From Nocardia sp. CC227C (lineage in GTDB: Bacteria > Actinomycetota > Actinomycetes > Mycobacteriales > Mycobacteriaceae): 64,000 nt of DNA. The notes under the pieces were generated by a model that was not told where the DNA came from, ran no database searches, and was given only the letters and a program-made list of their open reading frames with translations. Position 1 is the first letter of the stretch. Each line of letters begins with the position of its first letter. This document shows, in pieces, positions 1 through 8,454 of the stretch. The translations under genes and the position numbers were made by a program. The DNA lies in contig NZ_JASITE010000005.1 in the NCBI RefSeq assembly GCF_030767025.1, forward strand, positions 62,001 to 126,000. The letters are read 5' to 3'.

Positions 1-31
1 CGCCCGCGTGACCGGCCGACACCGCACCGGA

Positions 32-898
32 TCACCGATCGCACTCCCCGCCCGGCATCAGCAGCGGGGCCAGTGACACGCCGCCCTGAGCCCAGCCCGC
101 GCTCGTCACCCACAGCTCGCCGTCGTCGACCACTTCGACCGCGTGGGCGCGGATCCGGCCCACCCGGTCGCTGGGGCGGAAGTGGAAGGGACTCTCGCCG
201 CGAAACACCTCGGTGCCGACGTATTCCGGACGGGGGCCGATGAACAGGTACCAGATCCCGTTGTGGCGCAGGACGAACGGCGATTCGGTGTTGCCGGCCT
301 CGGTGCCGGTGAGCGGGTCGGCGTAGGCGATGCGGCGCGGCCCCCAGTGCACGAGATCGGGGCTGACCCGGTAGGCGACCACATGGTGGCCGCCCTCGGG
401 ATCGCTGGTGGCGCAGTAGTACATCACCCACAGCCCGCGAATCCGCAGCACCATCGGGTCGCGGGCGTCGTAGCCGTCGTGGAACAGCGGACCGTCCGGG
501 TGCCTGGTCCAGTGGAACAGGTCCGGAGAGGTCGCCAGGTTGATGGCGGTGGCGGTGCGGTCACGACCCCCACCCGAATAGAACATCCAGTACATGTCGT
601 CGGCGTAGACGACATGCGGCGCCCACAGCTGCGTCTCACCGTAGTCGGGGTCCACCAGCAGGGCCGGATCGCGGGTGATCCACGGCCCGTGCAGCGACCG
701 GGCGGTGGCATGGGCGAATACCGTTTCGTCGAACGGCGCGGCCGGTTCGGCGTGGGTGATGCCGAACAGGTGCCAGCCGCCCTCGGTGTCCCGGATGATG
801 GTGTGGTCGTTGATGTACCACGGTTCCGACAGTCCCTCGCTCGGGTCGTAGATGCGGGTGAAAGCACCCGCGGACACCTCGATCGCAGCTCCGCGCAT
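32..898 (-). CDS. GH43/GH32-like five-bladed beta-propeller glycosidase
   Basis: The 288-residue protein has the repeated W/Y-rich strands of a clan-J/clan-F glycosidase beta-propeller. Three acidic motifs sit where such enzymes place their catalytic triad: YINDHT near residue 28 (possible base), ARDP near residue 147 (transition-state stabiliser) and TESPF near residue 205 (possible acid). This points to hydrolysis of an arabinoside, xyloside or fructoside, but the substrate cannot be read from sequence. There is no signal peptide, so it is probably cytoplasmic. It is divergent from the M28 peptidase at 945, with only 46 bp between the two starts for both promoters. The ATG at 898 is the only good start. 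The family call is fairly sure; the activity is inferred. Confidence 0.7.
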   Translation of the reverse strand: MRGAAIEVSAGAFTRIYDPSEGLSEPWYINDHTIIRDTEGGWHLFGITHAEPAAPFDETVFAHATARSLHGPWITRDPALLVDPDYGETQLWAPHVVYADDMYWMFYSGGGRDRTATAINLATSPDLFHWTRHPDGPLFHDGYDARDPMVLRIRGLWVMYYCATSDPEGGHHVVAYRVSPDLVHWGPRRIAYADPLTGTEAGNTESPFVLRHNGIWYLFIGPRPEYVGTEVFRGESPFHFRPSDRVGRIRAHAVEVVDDGELWVTSAGWAQGGVSLAPLLMPGGECDR

Positions 899-944
899 CT
901 CCCCAGTGTGACCTCCCCGCGCCCGCTATCACCACGATCCGCGC

Positions 945-3227
945 ATGATCGTGGCTACGATCGAGATCGTGCGGTCAGGATCGCGGTTCCCCGGTGTGCT
1001 CGCCTTCGTCCTGCTACTGGCGGTGGCGGCCGCGGTGGCCTGGGAACAACAGCCGCGCGGCTACCGTGACGCCGCAGCACCCGTCGAGGTGTTCAGCGCC
1101 GAGCGGGCACTGCGGACCGTCGAGGCCATCGCGTCGCGACCGCATCCGATCGGCAGCGCCGAACACGACCGCGTGCGTGACCATCTGGTGGCGCAGCTGC
1201 GGGAGCTGGGCCTGGAGACCGAGGTCCAGGAGGGCATCGGGCAGTGGCCCCGGGCCTTCCAGCGCGCGGGATTCGGGATGGGGCGCACCGCCAATATCGT
1301 GGCGCGCATGCCCGGTACGGCCGCGACGGGCACGGTGTATCTTGCGGCGCATTATGATTCGGTCCCCTCCGGGCCGGGCGCGAATGACGACGGCGTGGGT
1401 GTGGCGGCCATTCTGGAGGCGGTGCGCGCCCTGCGCGCGGGTGAGATCTCGCTGCGCAACGACCTGGTCGTCCTGCTCACCGACGGCGAGGAGATGGGCT
1501 TGCTCGGCGCGGAGGCGTACGTGGCGGCGGGTCTGGACGGCAGCCGACCCGGCGTGGTCGTCAACCACGAGGCGCGCGGCGCGGCCGGACCGGTGCTGCT
1601 GTGGCGGATCACCCACCCCGACAGCCATCTCATCGACGCCGTCGCCGACGCGCCGTACCCGAACACCGACTCCCTCTCGACCGCGCTCGGCGGTGCCCAG
1701 ACCAGCAGCAATACCGATTTCGTCGCGCTGGAGGCGGGCGGCCTGCACGTACTGGACTGGGCCTTCGCCGGCAGCAGCGCCTACTACCACAACCGCCTCG
1801 ACGATCCCGCGCACGTGCATCTGCCGACGGTGCAGCAGATGGGCGAGAACACCCTCGCCCTCACCCGCGAGTACGGCAACACCGATCTCGCGACGCTGAA
1901 CACCGGTGTCGATCGCGCCTATTTCCAGCTGCCCTTCGGCGTGCTCGTCGTCCTCCCGGTGTGGGTGATCATCGCGCTGACGGTGCTGACCGTACTGCTG
2001 GTGGGCTGGGTGGTCTGGCAGGCGCGTCGCCACGGCGAGACGCGGCCGCGGGCGATCCTGCTGGCCGGGCTCACCTTCCTGCTCGCCGTGCCCGTCGCCG
2101 TGGGCGCGGTGTGGGCGCTGTGGCAGCTGCTGCGATTGCTCCGGCCCGAGTACGCCAGCCTCGGTCCGGTCGATCCGTATCGGCCGGAGAGCTACTACGC
2201 GGCGGTGCTGGCGCTGCTGGTCGCGGTGCTGGCGGCGTGGTGGGCGCTGGCGCGGCGGCTGTTCGACACCACCGCGACCGCGGTCGGCCTGCTCGGCGCG
2301 GTGACCCTGACCGGGGTGGTGTGCGCGGTGCTGGTTCCGGCGGGGGCGCAGATACTGATCGTGCCGACCTGCGCGGCGGCGGCGGGCGTCGTCCTCACCT
2401 TCCTGGTGCCGCAGCGCTGGAAGCTGGTGGCGCTCACCGGCTTCCTGCTGCCGGCGGCGGTCTTCCTCGGCGGCGTGACGTGGCCGGTGCTGCAAACCGG
2501 CCTCGCCACCGCGCCGTTCCTGGTGGCCCCGCTGGTGCTGCTGCTCGGCGGCCTGCTGACGGTGACGCTGGTGCGGGCGTGGCCGCCGCGGCACGGCTGG
2601 CTGATTCCCACGGCGGCGCTGGCGCTCAGCGTCGCCCTGGCGGCGCTCGGGTTGACCGTGGACCGATTCGACGACGAGCACCCGATGCCGACCGAGCTGA
2701 TCTACGCGCTGGACGCGGATTCCGGTGAGGCGCGCTGGCTGTCCCCGCGCGAACCGGATTCCTGGAACGACACCTATCTCGACGACACCGCGCCCGCCGG
2801 ACCGTTCGCGACCCTGTGGCCCGCGGCGGTCGCGAGCGGTCCCGCTCCGGCCCAGGCGCTCTCGGCTCCGGTCGCCGAGATCCTCTCCGACACCACCGAT
2901 GCCGGGCAGCGCACCGTGCGACTGCGCCTGCGCTCGACCCGCGACGCACTGCGTCTGGATCTGCACTACGACACCGAGATCCGCGCGCTGCGGGTGGCCG
3001 GGCGCGAGGTGACGCCCGTGCCCGCCACGAACTTCCAGTTCTGGGCGCCCCCGGCCGAGGGGCTCGAGGTCGAGGTGGTGGCGCCGGCGGGGCCGCTGTC
3101 GCTGCGCGTGCTCGATCACACCTGGCTCACCGATACCGGCCTGACCGCCTTCCCGGACCCGCCGCGCCATGTCTACCTGCGGCAGAACAGTCTGGCCGCG
3201 GTCTTCACCACCGTGCGGGGACTGTGA
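945..3227 (+). CDS. M28 family zinc metallopeptidase with multi-helix membrane domain
   Basis: The 760-residue protein starts with a signal anchor (residues 15-33) followed by an extracytoplasmic M28 aminopeptidase domain. Visible zinc and catalytic residues are AAHYDSV (His136, Asp138), GANDDGVG (Asp148/149), DGEEMGL (Glu182/183) and a late His in SAYYHNRLDD near residue 285. From about residue 325 there are roughly eight hydrophobic segments, followed by a C-terminal soluble domain (about 580-760). This layout resembles the Pff1/vacuolar membrane protease-like branch of M28 rather than secreted Streptomyces-type aminopeptidases. It probably trims peptides at the outer face of the membrane. 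The ATG at 945 directly precedes the anchor. It stands alone; the next gene starts 105 bp downstream. Confidence 0.85.
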   Translation: MIVATIEIVRSGSRFPGVLAFVLLLAVAAAVAWEQQPRGYRDAAAPVEVFSAERALRTVEAIASRPHPIGSAEHDRVRDHLVAQLRELGLETEVQEGIGQWPRAFQRAGFGMGRTANIVARMPGTAATGTVYLAAHYDSVPSGPGANDDGVGVAAILEAVRALRAGEISLRNDLVVLLTDGEEMGLLGAEAYVAAGLDGSRPGVVVNHEARGAAGPVLLWRITHPDSHLIDAVADAPYPNTDSLSTALGGAQTSSNTDFVALEAGGLHVLDWAFAGSSAYYHNRLDDPAHVHLPTVQQMGENTLALTREYGNTDLATLNTGVDRAYFQLPFGVLVVLPVWVIIALTVLTVLLVGWVVWQARRHGETRPRAILLAGLTFLLAVPVAVGAVWALWQLLRLLRPEYASLGPVDPYRPESYYAAVLALLVAVLAAWWALARRLFDTTATAVGLLGAVTLTGVVCAVLVPAGAQILIVPTCAAAAGVVLTFLVPQRWKLVALTGFLLPAAVFLGGVTWPVLQTGLATAPFLVAPLVLLLGGLLTVTLVRAWPPRHGWLIPTAALALSVALAALGLTVDRFDDEHPMPTELIYALDADSGEARWLSPREPDSWNDTYLDDTAPAGPFATLWPAAVASGPAPAQALSAPVAEILSDTTDAGQRTVRLRLRSTRDALRLDLHYDTEIRALRVAGREVTPVPATNFQFWAPPAEGLEVEVVAPAGPLSLRVLDHTWLTDTGLTAFPDPPRHVYLRQNSLAAVFTTVRGL

Positions 3228-3332
3228 AGCGCACCGGCGGGCGATCGGCCGTGGACACCGTGCGCCGCGACACCCCGCATCCGGCGATCGACCAGGACAG
3301 CAGCCGACCTATTTCCGCGACAGCATGGCGGT

Positions 3333-4427
3333 ATGACGACCGAAATCTCACTGCGCCGGTTGAACCGCACCCTACTCCAGCGCCAACTGCTGTCCGAGCG
3401 GGTGGACATGCCAGTGACCGACCTGATCCGGCAGCTGATCGCCGTGCAGGGGCAGGAGCCGAACTGGCCCTACGTGGGACTGTGGTCCCGACTCGCCCGC
3501 TTCCGGCCCGACGACCTCACCGCACCGCTGCGGGACCGGACGGTGGTGCGGTCCACCATGATTCGGCGCACCGTACACCTGACCACCGCGCAGGACTACC
3601 GCTGGTTGCAGCCGACGGTCGCGCCCATGATCGAGTCGATGCTCGGGGCGGCCTATTTCCGCGAAGCCATGACGGCGGTGGCTCCCGCCGAACTGGCGGC
3701 GGCCGGGCGGGAGCTGCTGACCGGCCGCACGGTGCCGCGCCGCGACCTGGGACGCCAACTGGCGCAACGGTTCACGACACCGCATCCGGGCCGCCTGGCG
3801 CAGGCGCTCACGGCGGTGCTGCCGCTCGTCCACGACGCCGAGGCGGGCGCGTGGGGCGGGTGGCGCAATCGCCGGGTCGCGGTCGCGCTGGCCGAGGACT
3901 GGCTCGGCGCACCGCTGGCGGCCGAACCCCGGCGCGACGCCCTGGTGCTGCGCTACCTGGCCGCCTTCGGCCCCGCCGGCGTCGCCGATATCCAGGCGTG
4001 GTCGGGTCTGTCCCGGCTGGCCGAGGTGGTGGCGCGGCTGCGTCCGCAGCTGCGGGTGTTCCGCGACGACACCGGGCGCGAACTGTTCGATGTACCCGAT
4101 GCGCCGCTGGCCGATCCGGAGACGCCCGCTCCGGTGCGCCTGCTGCCCGCCTTCGACAACGCCCTGCTCGGACATCGCGATCGGCGCCGGATGATCAGCG
4201 ACGCCGACCGCGCGCGAATCGCCGCCGAGGCGTCCGCCGGGGTGCCCATGTATCTCGTCGACGGATTCGTGCACGGCCGCTGGTCATTGGACGGAGCAAC
4301 CGTCCGAATCATCCCGTGGCATCCGCTCTCGGCCGCCGATGAGGCCGCCGTATGTGCCGAGGCGACGCGGCTGATGCCCTTGGTCGCGCCGGGCGAGGAC
4401 GGGAAGGTCGTCGTCGAGCGGCCCTGA
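3333..4427 (+). CDS. Winged-helix DNA-binding domain protein (HTH_42 / AlkZ-like)
   Basis: The 364-residue protein begins with RRLNRTLLQRQLL and contains AVQGQEPNWPYVGLWSR, the hallmark opening of the PF06224 winged-helix family that also includes the interstrand-crosslink glycosylase AlkZ. A central MIRRTVHL segment and the C-terminal DNALLGHRDR region also fit the family. AlkZ-type catalysis needs a QxQ/QxD-type motif. The AVQGQEP segment (QGQ) is compatible, so a DNA-repair glycosylase role is possible but unproven. The 3' end overlaps the convergent TetR gene by 144 bp. Family assignment is good; function is unknown. Confidence 0.8.
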   Translation: MTTEISLRRLNRTLLQRQLLSERVDMPVTDLIRQLIAVQGQEPNWPYVGLWSRLARFRPDDLTAPLRDRTVVRSTMIRRTVHLTTAQDYRWLQPTVAPMIESMLGAAYFREAMTAVAPAELAAAGRELLTGRTVPRRDLGRQLAQRFTTPHPGRLAQALTAVLPLVHDAEAGAWGGWRNRRVAVALAEDWLGAPLAAEPRRDALVLRYLAAFGPAGVADIQAWSGLSRLAEVVARLRPQLRVFRDDTGRELFDVPDAPLADPETPAPVRLLPAFDNALLGHRDRRRMISDADRARIAAEASAGVPMYLVDGFVHGRWSLDGATVRIIPWHPLSAADEAAVCAEATRLMPLVAPGEDGKVVVERP

Positions 4428-5009
4428 GCCGGGCGGGCGGTGTGCCTCGATCAGCATGCGGCCCAAGCGTTTCGCACGCTGCGCGGCTTGTCCGTCACCT
4501 TCCGCGGCGGCGATGATCGAGCCTTTCATGAGGATGTGGAAGGCCCGCGCGAAGTCGTCCGGGTCGATCAGCCCGGCCTGTTGGGCGCGGCTGCGGACGA
4601 TATCGCAGATGGTGCCGAGGTGTTCGATCCCGGCCCTGCCGATGGGGTGTTCCGCCCCCATCTCCAGGAGCACGTTGATGAAGGTGCACGCGTCGAAATC
4701 GGCCGAGGCGAACCATTCCTCGAAGACGTCGAAGATGGCGAGCAACTGCCGCACCGGTGTCGTACCTCGGGTACGGGACTGCTCCTCCACCAGCGCGAAG
4801 GTCCACAGTTCCTCACGCCGCCGCAGCACGGCGAGCACCAATTCGTCCCTGGTTCGGAAGTATTCCGCGAGCGCGCCCGGGGCGACACCCGCGCGCACCG
4901 CCACTTCATCGGTATCGACATCGCGGATGCCGCGCCGAGTGAACAATTCGTACGCGGCGGCGACAATTCGTTCCCGGACTCCGACAACCGCGTGCCGGCT
5001 GGTTGTCAT
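4284..5009 (-). CDS. TetR family transcriptional regulator
   Basis: The 241-residue protein starts at MTTSRHAVVG. The N-terminal helix-turn-helix is clear: RERIVAAAYELFTRRG, then the recognition region VRAGVAPGALAEYFRTRDEL (residues about 30-52). TetR proteins are usually near 190-210 residues, and homology here appears to end near LIEAHRPP. The last 50 or so residues are polar, rich in Arg, Gly and Asp, and are read antisense to the end of the winged-helix gene at 3333-4427, so they may be a non-conserved tail. The ligand and targets are unknown. The nearest upstream gene on this strand is the tyrosine phosphatase (stop at 5063), 53 bp away, so the two could be cotranscribed. Confidence 0.85.
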   Translation of the reverse strand: MTTSRHAVVGVRERIVAAAYELFTRRGIRDVDTDEVAVRAGVAPGALAEYFRTRDELVLAVLRRREELWTFALVEEQSRTRGTTPVRQLLAIFDVFEEWFASADFDACTFINVLLEMGAEHPIGRAGIEHLGTICDIVRSRAQQAGLIDPDDFARAFHILMKGSIIAAAEGDGQAAQRAKRLGRMLIEAHRPPGSGPLDDDLPVLARRDQGHQPRRLGTYGGLIGGRERMPRDDSDGCSVQ

Positions 5010-5062
5010 ACCTCGAGCATACGACCGCGCCGACCGTCCGGCGACGGGTCGGCCGGACGGAT

Positions 5063-5896
5063 TCACATCGGCGGCGCCACCAGCGTGGCGCGCAGTCGAT
5101 CGAGTTCGGCCACCGAAAGCCCGTTGGCCAGCAACCATTTCGCCGCGCCGCCGCATTCGGTGCGCATCCGCTCCAGGAAGCGGAGCATCACGTCCGGTTC
5201 GACGGCGAGGATACCGGTGCTGACCGGTGGCAGTCCCGCGTAGGACGGCAGTGCGTCGAGCCGGTCGCGGACCCTGGCCATGCGTTCGTCGGTGAGTGCG
5301 TAGTCGTGGGCGATGGCCTCGGGCGTCACCCCGACGGCGTCCAGCAGCACCGCCGCCAGCACCCCGGTGCGGTCCTTGCCCGCGGCGCAGTGGAACAGCA
5401 GTGACCGTCGGTCCGCGTCGATGACGAGGCGCACGATCTCGACGATGTGCTCCGGGCTGCCGCGCAGTAGCCGCCCGTACAGTTCCACCAGATCCACCCG
5501 GGACTTGTCGGGTACGAGATCGCGGGCGGCCAGCGAGGATCGCGGCGATGCGCGGATGGGCAGATTGGCGATGGTGACGGCCGCCGTGGCGATCGGCCCG
5601 TAGCCCTCCCGCTCCACCTCGTCGGGCAGGCGCAGGTCGACGACCGTGCGCAGGCCGAGCTCGCCGAGCAGGAACTCGATATCGGCGGCGGTCGCCTGCT
5701 GGAGCGTGCTGGAGCGGTACAGCACCCCGAAACGCGTTGTGCCCCCGCCGATGACGGGGAGTCCGCCCAGATCCCGCAGGTTGTCGATCTGGGCGAACTC
5801 CACCCACCGCCGCCCGGCGGCGCGGGGATGCGCGGAGCCGCCGGGCGCGGAGTTCTCGTGGTGCGCCGAACCGGTCGCGGGGGCGTCAGTGGGCAC
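5063..5896 (-). CDS. Protein tyrosine phosphatase (PTPB/SIW14-like, HCx5R type)
   Basis: The 277-residue protein has the phosphatase P-loop HCAAGKDRTGVLAAVLLDA (catalytic Cys, Lys, Asp, Arg). Upstream are NLRDLGG and the YRSSTL segment typical of mycobacterial PtpB-type dual-specificity phosphatases. Family members remove phosphate from tyrosine or serine/threonine residues and sometimes from phosphoinositides. No secretion signal is visible. The GTG start overlaps the end of the upstream pyruvate-phosphate-dikinase-like gene by 11 bp, so translation is probably coupled. There is no Met near the N-terminus, and the first 30 residues are low complexity, so the true start could be slightly internal. 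A link to phosphorylation control of its partner is only a guess from the overlap. Confidence 0.85.
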   Translation of the reverse strand: MPTDAPATGSAHHENSAPGGSAHPRAAGRRWVEFAQIDNLRDLGGLPVIGGGTTRFGVLYRSSTLQQATAADIEFLLGELGLRTVVDLRLPDEVEREGYGPIATAAVTIANLPIRASPRSSLAARDLVPDKSRVDLVELYGRLLRGSPEHIVEIVRLVIDADRRSLLFHCAAGKDRTGVLAAVLLDAVGVTPEAIAHDYALTDERMARVRDRLDALPSYAGLPPVSTGILAVEPDVMLRFLERMRTECGGAAKWLLANGLSVAELDRLRATLVAPPM

Positions 5897-8051
5897 GACC
5901 GGCCGCCGCCTCCTCGGCGCGGCTGCGGCCGCACAATCCGATCAGGTCCTCGTGCAGTTCGAACCACACCGTGTGGTAGCTGTCCATGATCGGCCGGGCC
6001 ACCCAGGCGTGGTCCCCGGCGGCAATGCGCTCCAGTGCGCGGTCCAGGCGGTCGGCGTAGCGGCCCAGGCGCGGCGCGATATCGCCGAGTCGCCCGATCA
6101 GCGGACGCAGCCGCTGGTGGGCGACGGTGAGCCGGGCCAGGACGGCGGCGTCGTACTCGGTGTCGGTGTGGTCGTTGACGGTGTCGGCGTCGGTCATCTG
6201 CCAGTCGGTGATGATGACCTTCAACTCCTGGTTGTAGACGCAGAATTCGTCGTAGGCGGCCGAAATCGCCGTGTGGTCGACGGTTTCGCGTTCGTCGGCC
6301 AGCAATCGTTCCAGGTGCGGGCGCCCGTCCGGGGTGAGCCGGAAGCCCGCGGGGGTGGTGGCGCACAGACCGGCCGTCACCAGATCCGCGCAGCGGGCGG
6401 TGATCTCGTCCACCTCGGCGGTCAGGCTGGCGGCCAGGTGTTCGGCGCTCGCCCGGCCCTTGATGCCGACCAGGCGCAGCAGCTCGAGGTCGGTCACCGG
6501 CGGCACGGCGGTCGAACCCGGCTGCCGTTCAGCGGATTCCGGTGCGGTCGTGCGCGTCTCGAGCTGTGTCGCCAGATCGTCCGGCGTGGTGCCCGCCCAC
6601 GCGGCGAGCCGCGCGACATCGGCGAGAATGCCCGCCTCGACCGGCTTTCCGGCGACCTCACCGGGCCACACCACACCGGCGCCGCCGTCCACGGTGACGG
6701 TCCGTCCGGTCAGCGCCGCGACCACACCGGAACCGCAGCCGACCACGCACGGGCGGCCCAGTTCCCGGCTGACCAGCGCCGCGTGCGAGGTCGTGCCGCC
6801 CATTTCGGTGACGACGGCGCGGGCGGCGATCATGCCGTGCAGGTCGTCGGGACTGGTGGTGGGGCGCACCAGGATCACCGCCTCGCCCACCCGAGCGCGG
6901 GCCTCGGCCTCGTCCGGATCGGTGACGACCAGCCCGGAAGCCAGTCCCGGGCAGGCGGATTCGCCACGTGCCAGGGGCCGCTGACCGGTGGTGTCGCCGG
7001 AGGCGGGGCGCAGCACCTCCCGCACCTGATCGGGGCTGATCCGACGCAGTGCCTCCGCCGCGCCGATCATCCCCTCGTCGACCATGGCGACCGCGGCGCG
7101 CACGGCGGCCCGGGCTGAACGCTTGGCCGGGCGCGACTGCAACAGCCACAGGGCGCCGGACTCCACCGTGAACTCGATGTCCTGGATGTCGCGGCCGTCG
7201 CGTTCCAGCAGATCCGCGGCGGCGATCAAGCGCTCGTGCACGTGCGGCTGAGTGGCGGCCAACTCGTCGAGCGGACGCGGCGTGGTGCGACCGGAGACCA
7301 CATCCTCACCCTGCCCGCCGACCAACCACTCCCCGTAGGCCGGGCCGTCGCCGGTATTGGGATCGCGGCTGAACAGCACTCCGGTGCCGGACGATTCGTC
7401 GAGATTGCCGAACACCATGGCCTGCACGGTGACCGCGGTCCCGAGGCTGTCGGCGACACCGCGATTGCGCCGGTAGGTCTTGGCGCGCGGGGAGTCCCAG
7501 GAGCGGAAGACCGCCTCGATCGCACCGCGCAGCTGCTCCCACGGGTCCTCCGGCACCACGCCGTGCTCGTCGCCGAGCACGGTCTCCCGATACTGGGTGA
7601 GGAAGCGCCGCCGGGTGTCGTCGGCATAGGCCGGATTACCGGACTCCTCGGCCAGCGCCCGCCGCACCCCCTCGGTCATCCCGAGATTGAGGACGGTGTC
7701 CATCATGCCGGGCATGCTGACCGCCGCGCCGGAGCGCACCGAGACCAGCAGCGGGCGGGCCGCACCGCCGAAGTCGCGGCCGGTGCCGCGTTCGATCATG
7801 GCGATGCCCGCGCGCACCCGCGCCCAGATCTCGTCGGCGATGCCGCCGCGACGGCGGTGGTCGGCCCAGCCGTCGGTGGTGATCACGAAGGCGGGCGGCA
7901 CCGGCAGCCCGAGTGCCCGCATGTGGTCGATGCTCCACGCCTTGCCGCCGATCCGCTCCCGCGACAGGCCGCAGCGGCCGTCGAGTTCGACGACGGTCCC
8001 GGCGTCGGCCGCCACATCCGGTCGCTGGGCAAGCTCCGCTCCCGCGGTCAT
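5886..8051 (-). CDS. ppdK: Pyruvate phosphate dikinase-like protein without C-terminal PEP barrel
   Basis: The 721-residue start at MTAGAELAQR is supported by a strong AAGGAGTG ribosome site just upstream. The N-terminal ATP-grasp PEP/pyruvate-binding domain (about 25-350) shows KAWSIDHMRALGLPVPPAF and SMPGMMDTVLNLG. The swivelling phosphohistidine domain (about 380-470) has GGTTSHAALVSREL with the catalytic His near residue 422. Canonical PpdK (about 880 residues) then carries a large PEP/pyruvate TIM barrel. Here that is replaced by about 200 residues: a winged-helix-like piece (VGIKGRASAEHLAASL to TPDGRPHLERLL) and a helical tail. Full pyruvate to PEP conversion is therefore uncertain; it could act as a phosphotransfer protein. 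M. tuberculosis also has a short PpdK (Rv1127c). It overlaps the downstream phosphatase gene. Confidence 0.85.
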   Translation of the reverse strand: MTAGAELAQRPDVAADAGTVVELDGRCGLSRERIGGKAWSIDHMRALGLPVPPAFVITTDGWADHRRRGGIADEIWARVRAGIAMIERGTGRDFGGAARPLLVSVRSGAAVSMPGMMDTVLNLGMTEGVRRALAEESGNPAYADDTRRRFLTQYRETVLGDEHGVVPEDPWEQLRGAIEAVFRSWDSPRAKTYRRNRGVADSLGTAVTVQAMVFGNLDESSGTGVLFSRDPNTGDGPAYGEWLVGGQGEDVVSGRTTPRPLDELAATQPHVHERLIAAADLLERDGRDIQDIEFTVESGALWLLQSRPAKRSARAAVRAAVAMVDEGMIGAAEALRRISPDQVREVLRPASGDTTGQRPLARGESACPGLASGLVVTDPDEAEARARVGEAVILVRPTTSPDDLHGMIAARAVVTEMGGTTSHAALVSRELGRPCVVGCGSGVVAALTGRTVTVDGGAGVVWPGEVAGKPVEAGILADVARLAAWAGTTPDDLATQLETRTTAPESAERQPGSTAVPPVTDLELLRLVGIKGRASAEHLAASLTAEVDEITARCADLVTAGLCATTPAGFRLTPDGRPHLERLLADERETVDHTAISAAYDEFCVYNQELKVIITDWQMTDADTVNDHTDTEYDAAVLARLTVAHQRLRPLIGRLGDIAPRLGRYADRLDRALERIAAGDHAWVARPIMDSYHTVWFELHEDLIGLCGRSRAEEAAAGRAH

Positions 8052-8454
8052 ATCACTCCTTCGATCGTGTGGATTCATGCGCACCGCGCCCCGTGCCTCC
8101 CGTCCGGGCGTCATGTACCGAGCGTGCCGGGTCGGCGTCACGGTTCTCCAACCCGATCTCGTTGAGCGGAACCGGCTCCGCCGCGGTGGCGGTCCGCCGG
8201 TCGGCACACGACTCCCGTACCCGGCTCGACCGTCGGCCGGGAGCCGCGGATGACCGAACCGACGTCGCGGCCGTGCTGCTCGCGCATCCGGACCGAGCCG
8301 ACCGCGTTCCGGCCGACCGCCGGAGTCGCTCCGGTCCGCCGCGCATGTGGCGGGAGTCGTCGAGCGCCCGCTGAACGGGACCCATCGGGGCAAATCGGGC
8401 ATGGAGGCAGGGGTGGTGCGGCAGGATGGGCGCATGGATCGGCGGGACGCGTCC
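8052..8454. other. Intergenic region between ppdK-like and fadD-like genes
   Basis: About 400 bp separate two divergent starts. Apart from the ppdK ribosome site (about 8055-8062) I see no conserved coding signal, no strong inverted repeat and no convincing -10/-35 pair. Open frames here are low-complexity Arg/Ser/Pro-rich translations typical of non-coding high-GC DNA. Upstream in-frame starts for the ligase at 8434 and 8347 lie inside this region. Confidence 0.4.
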
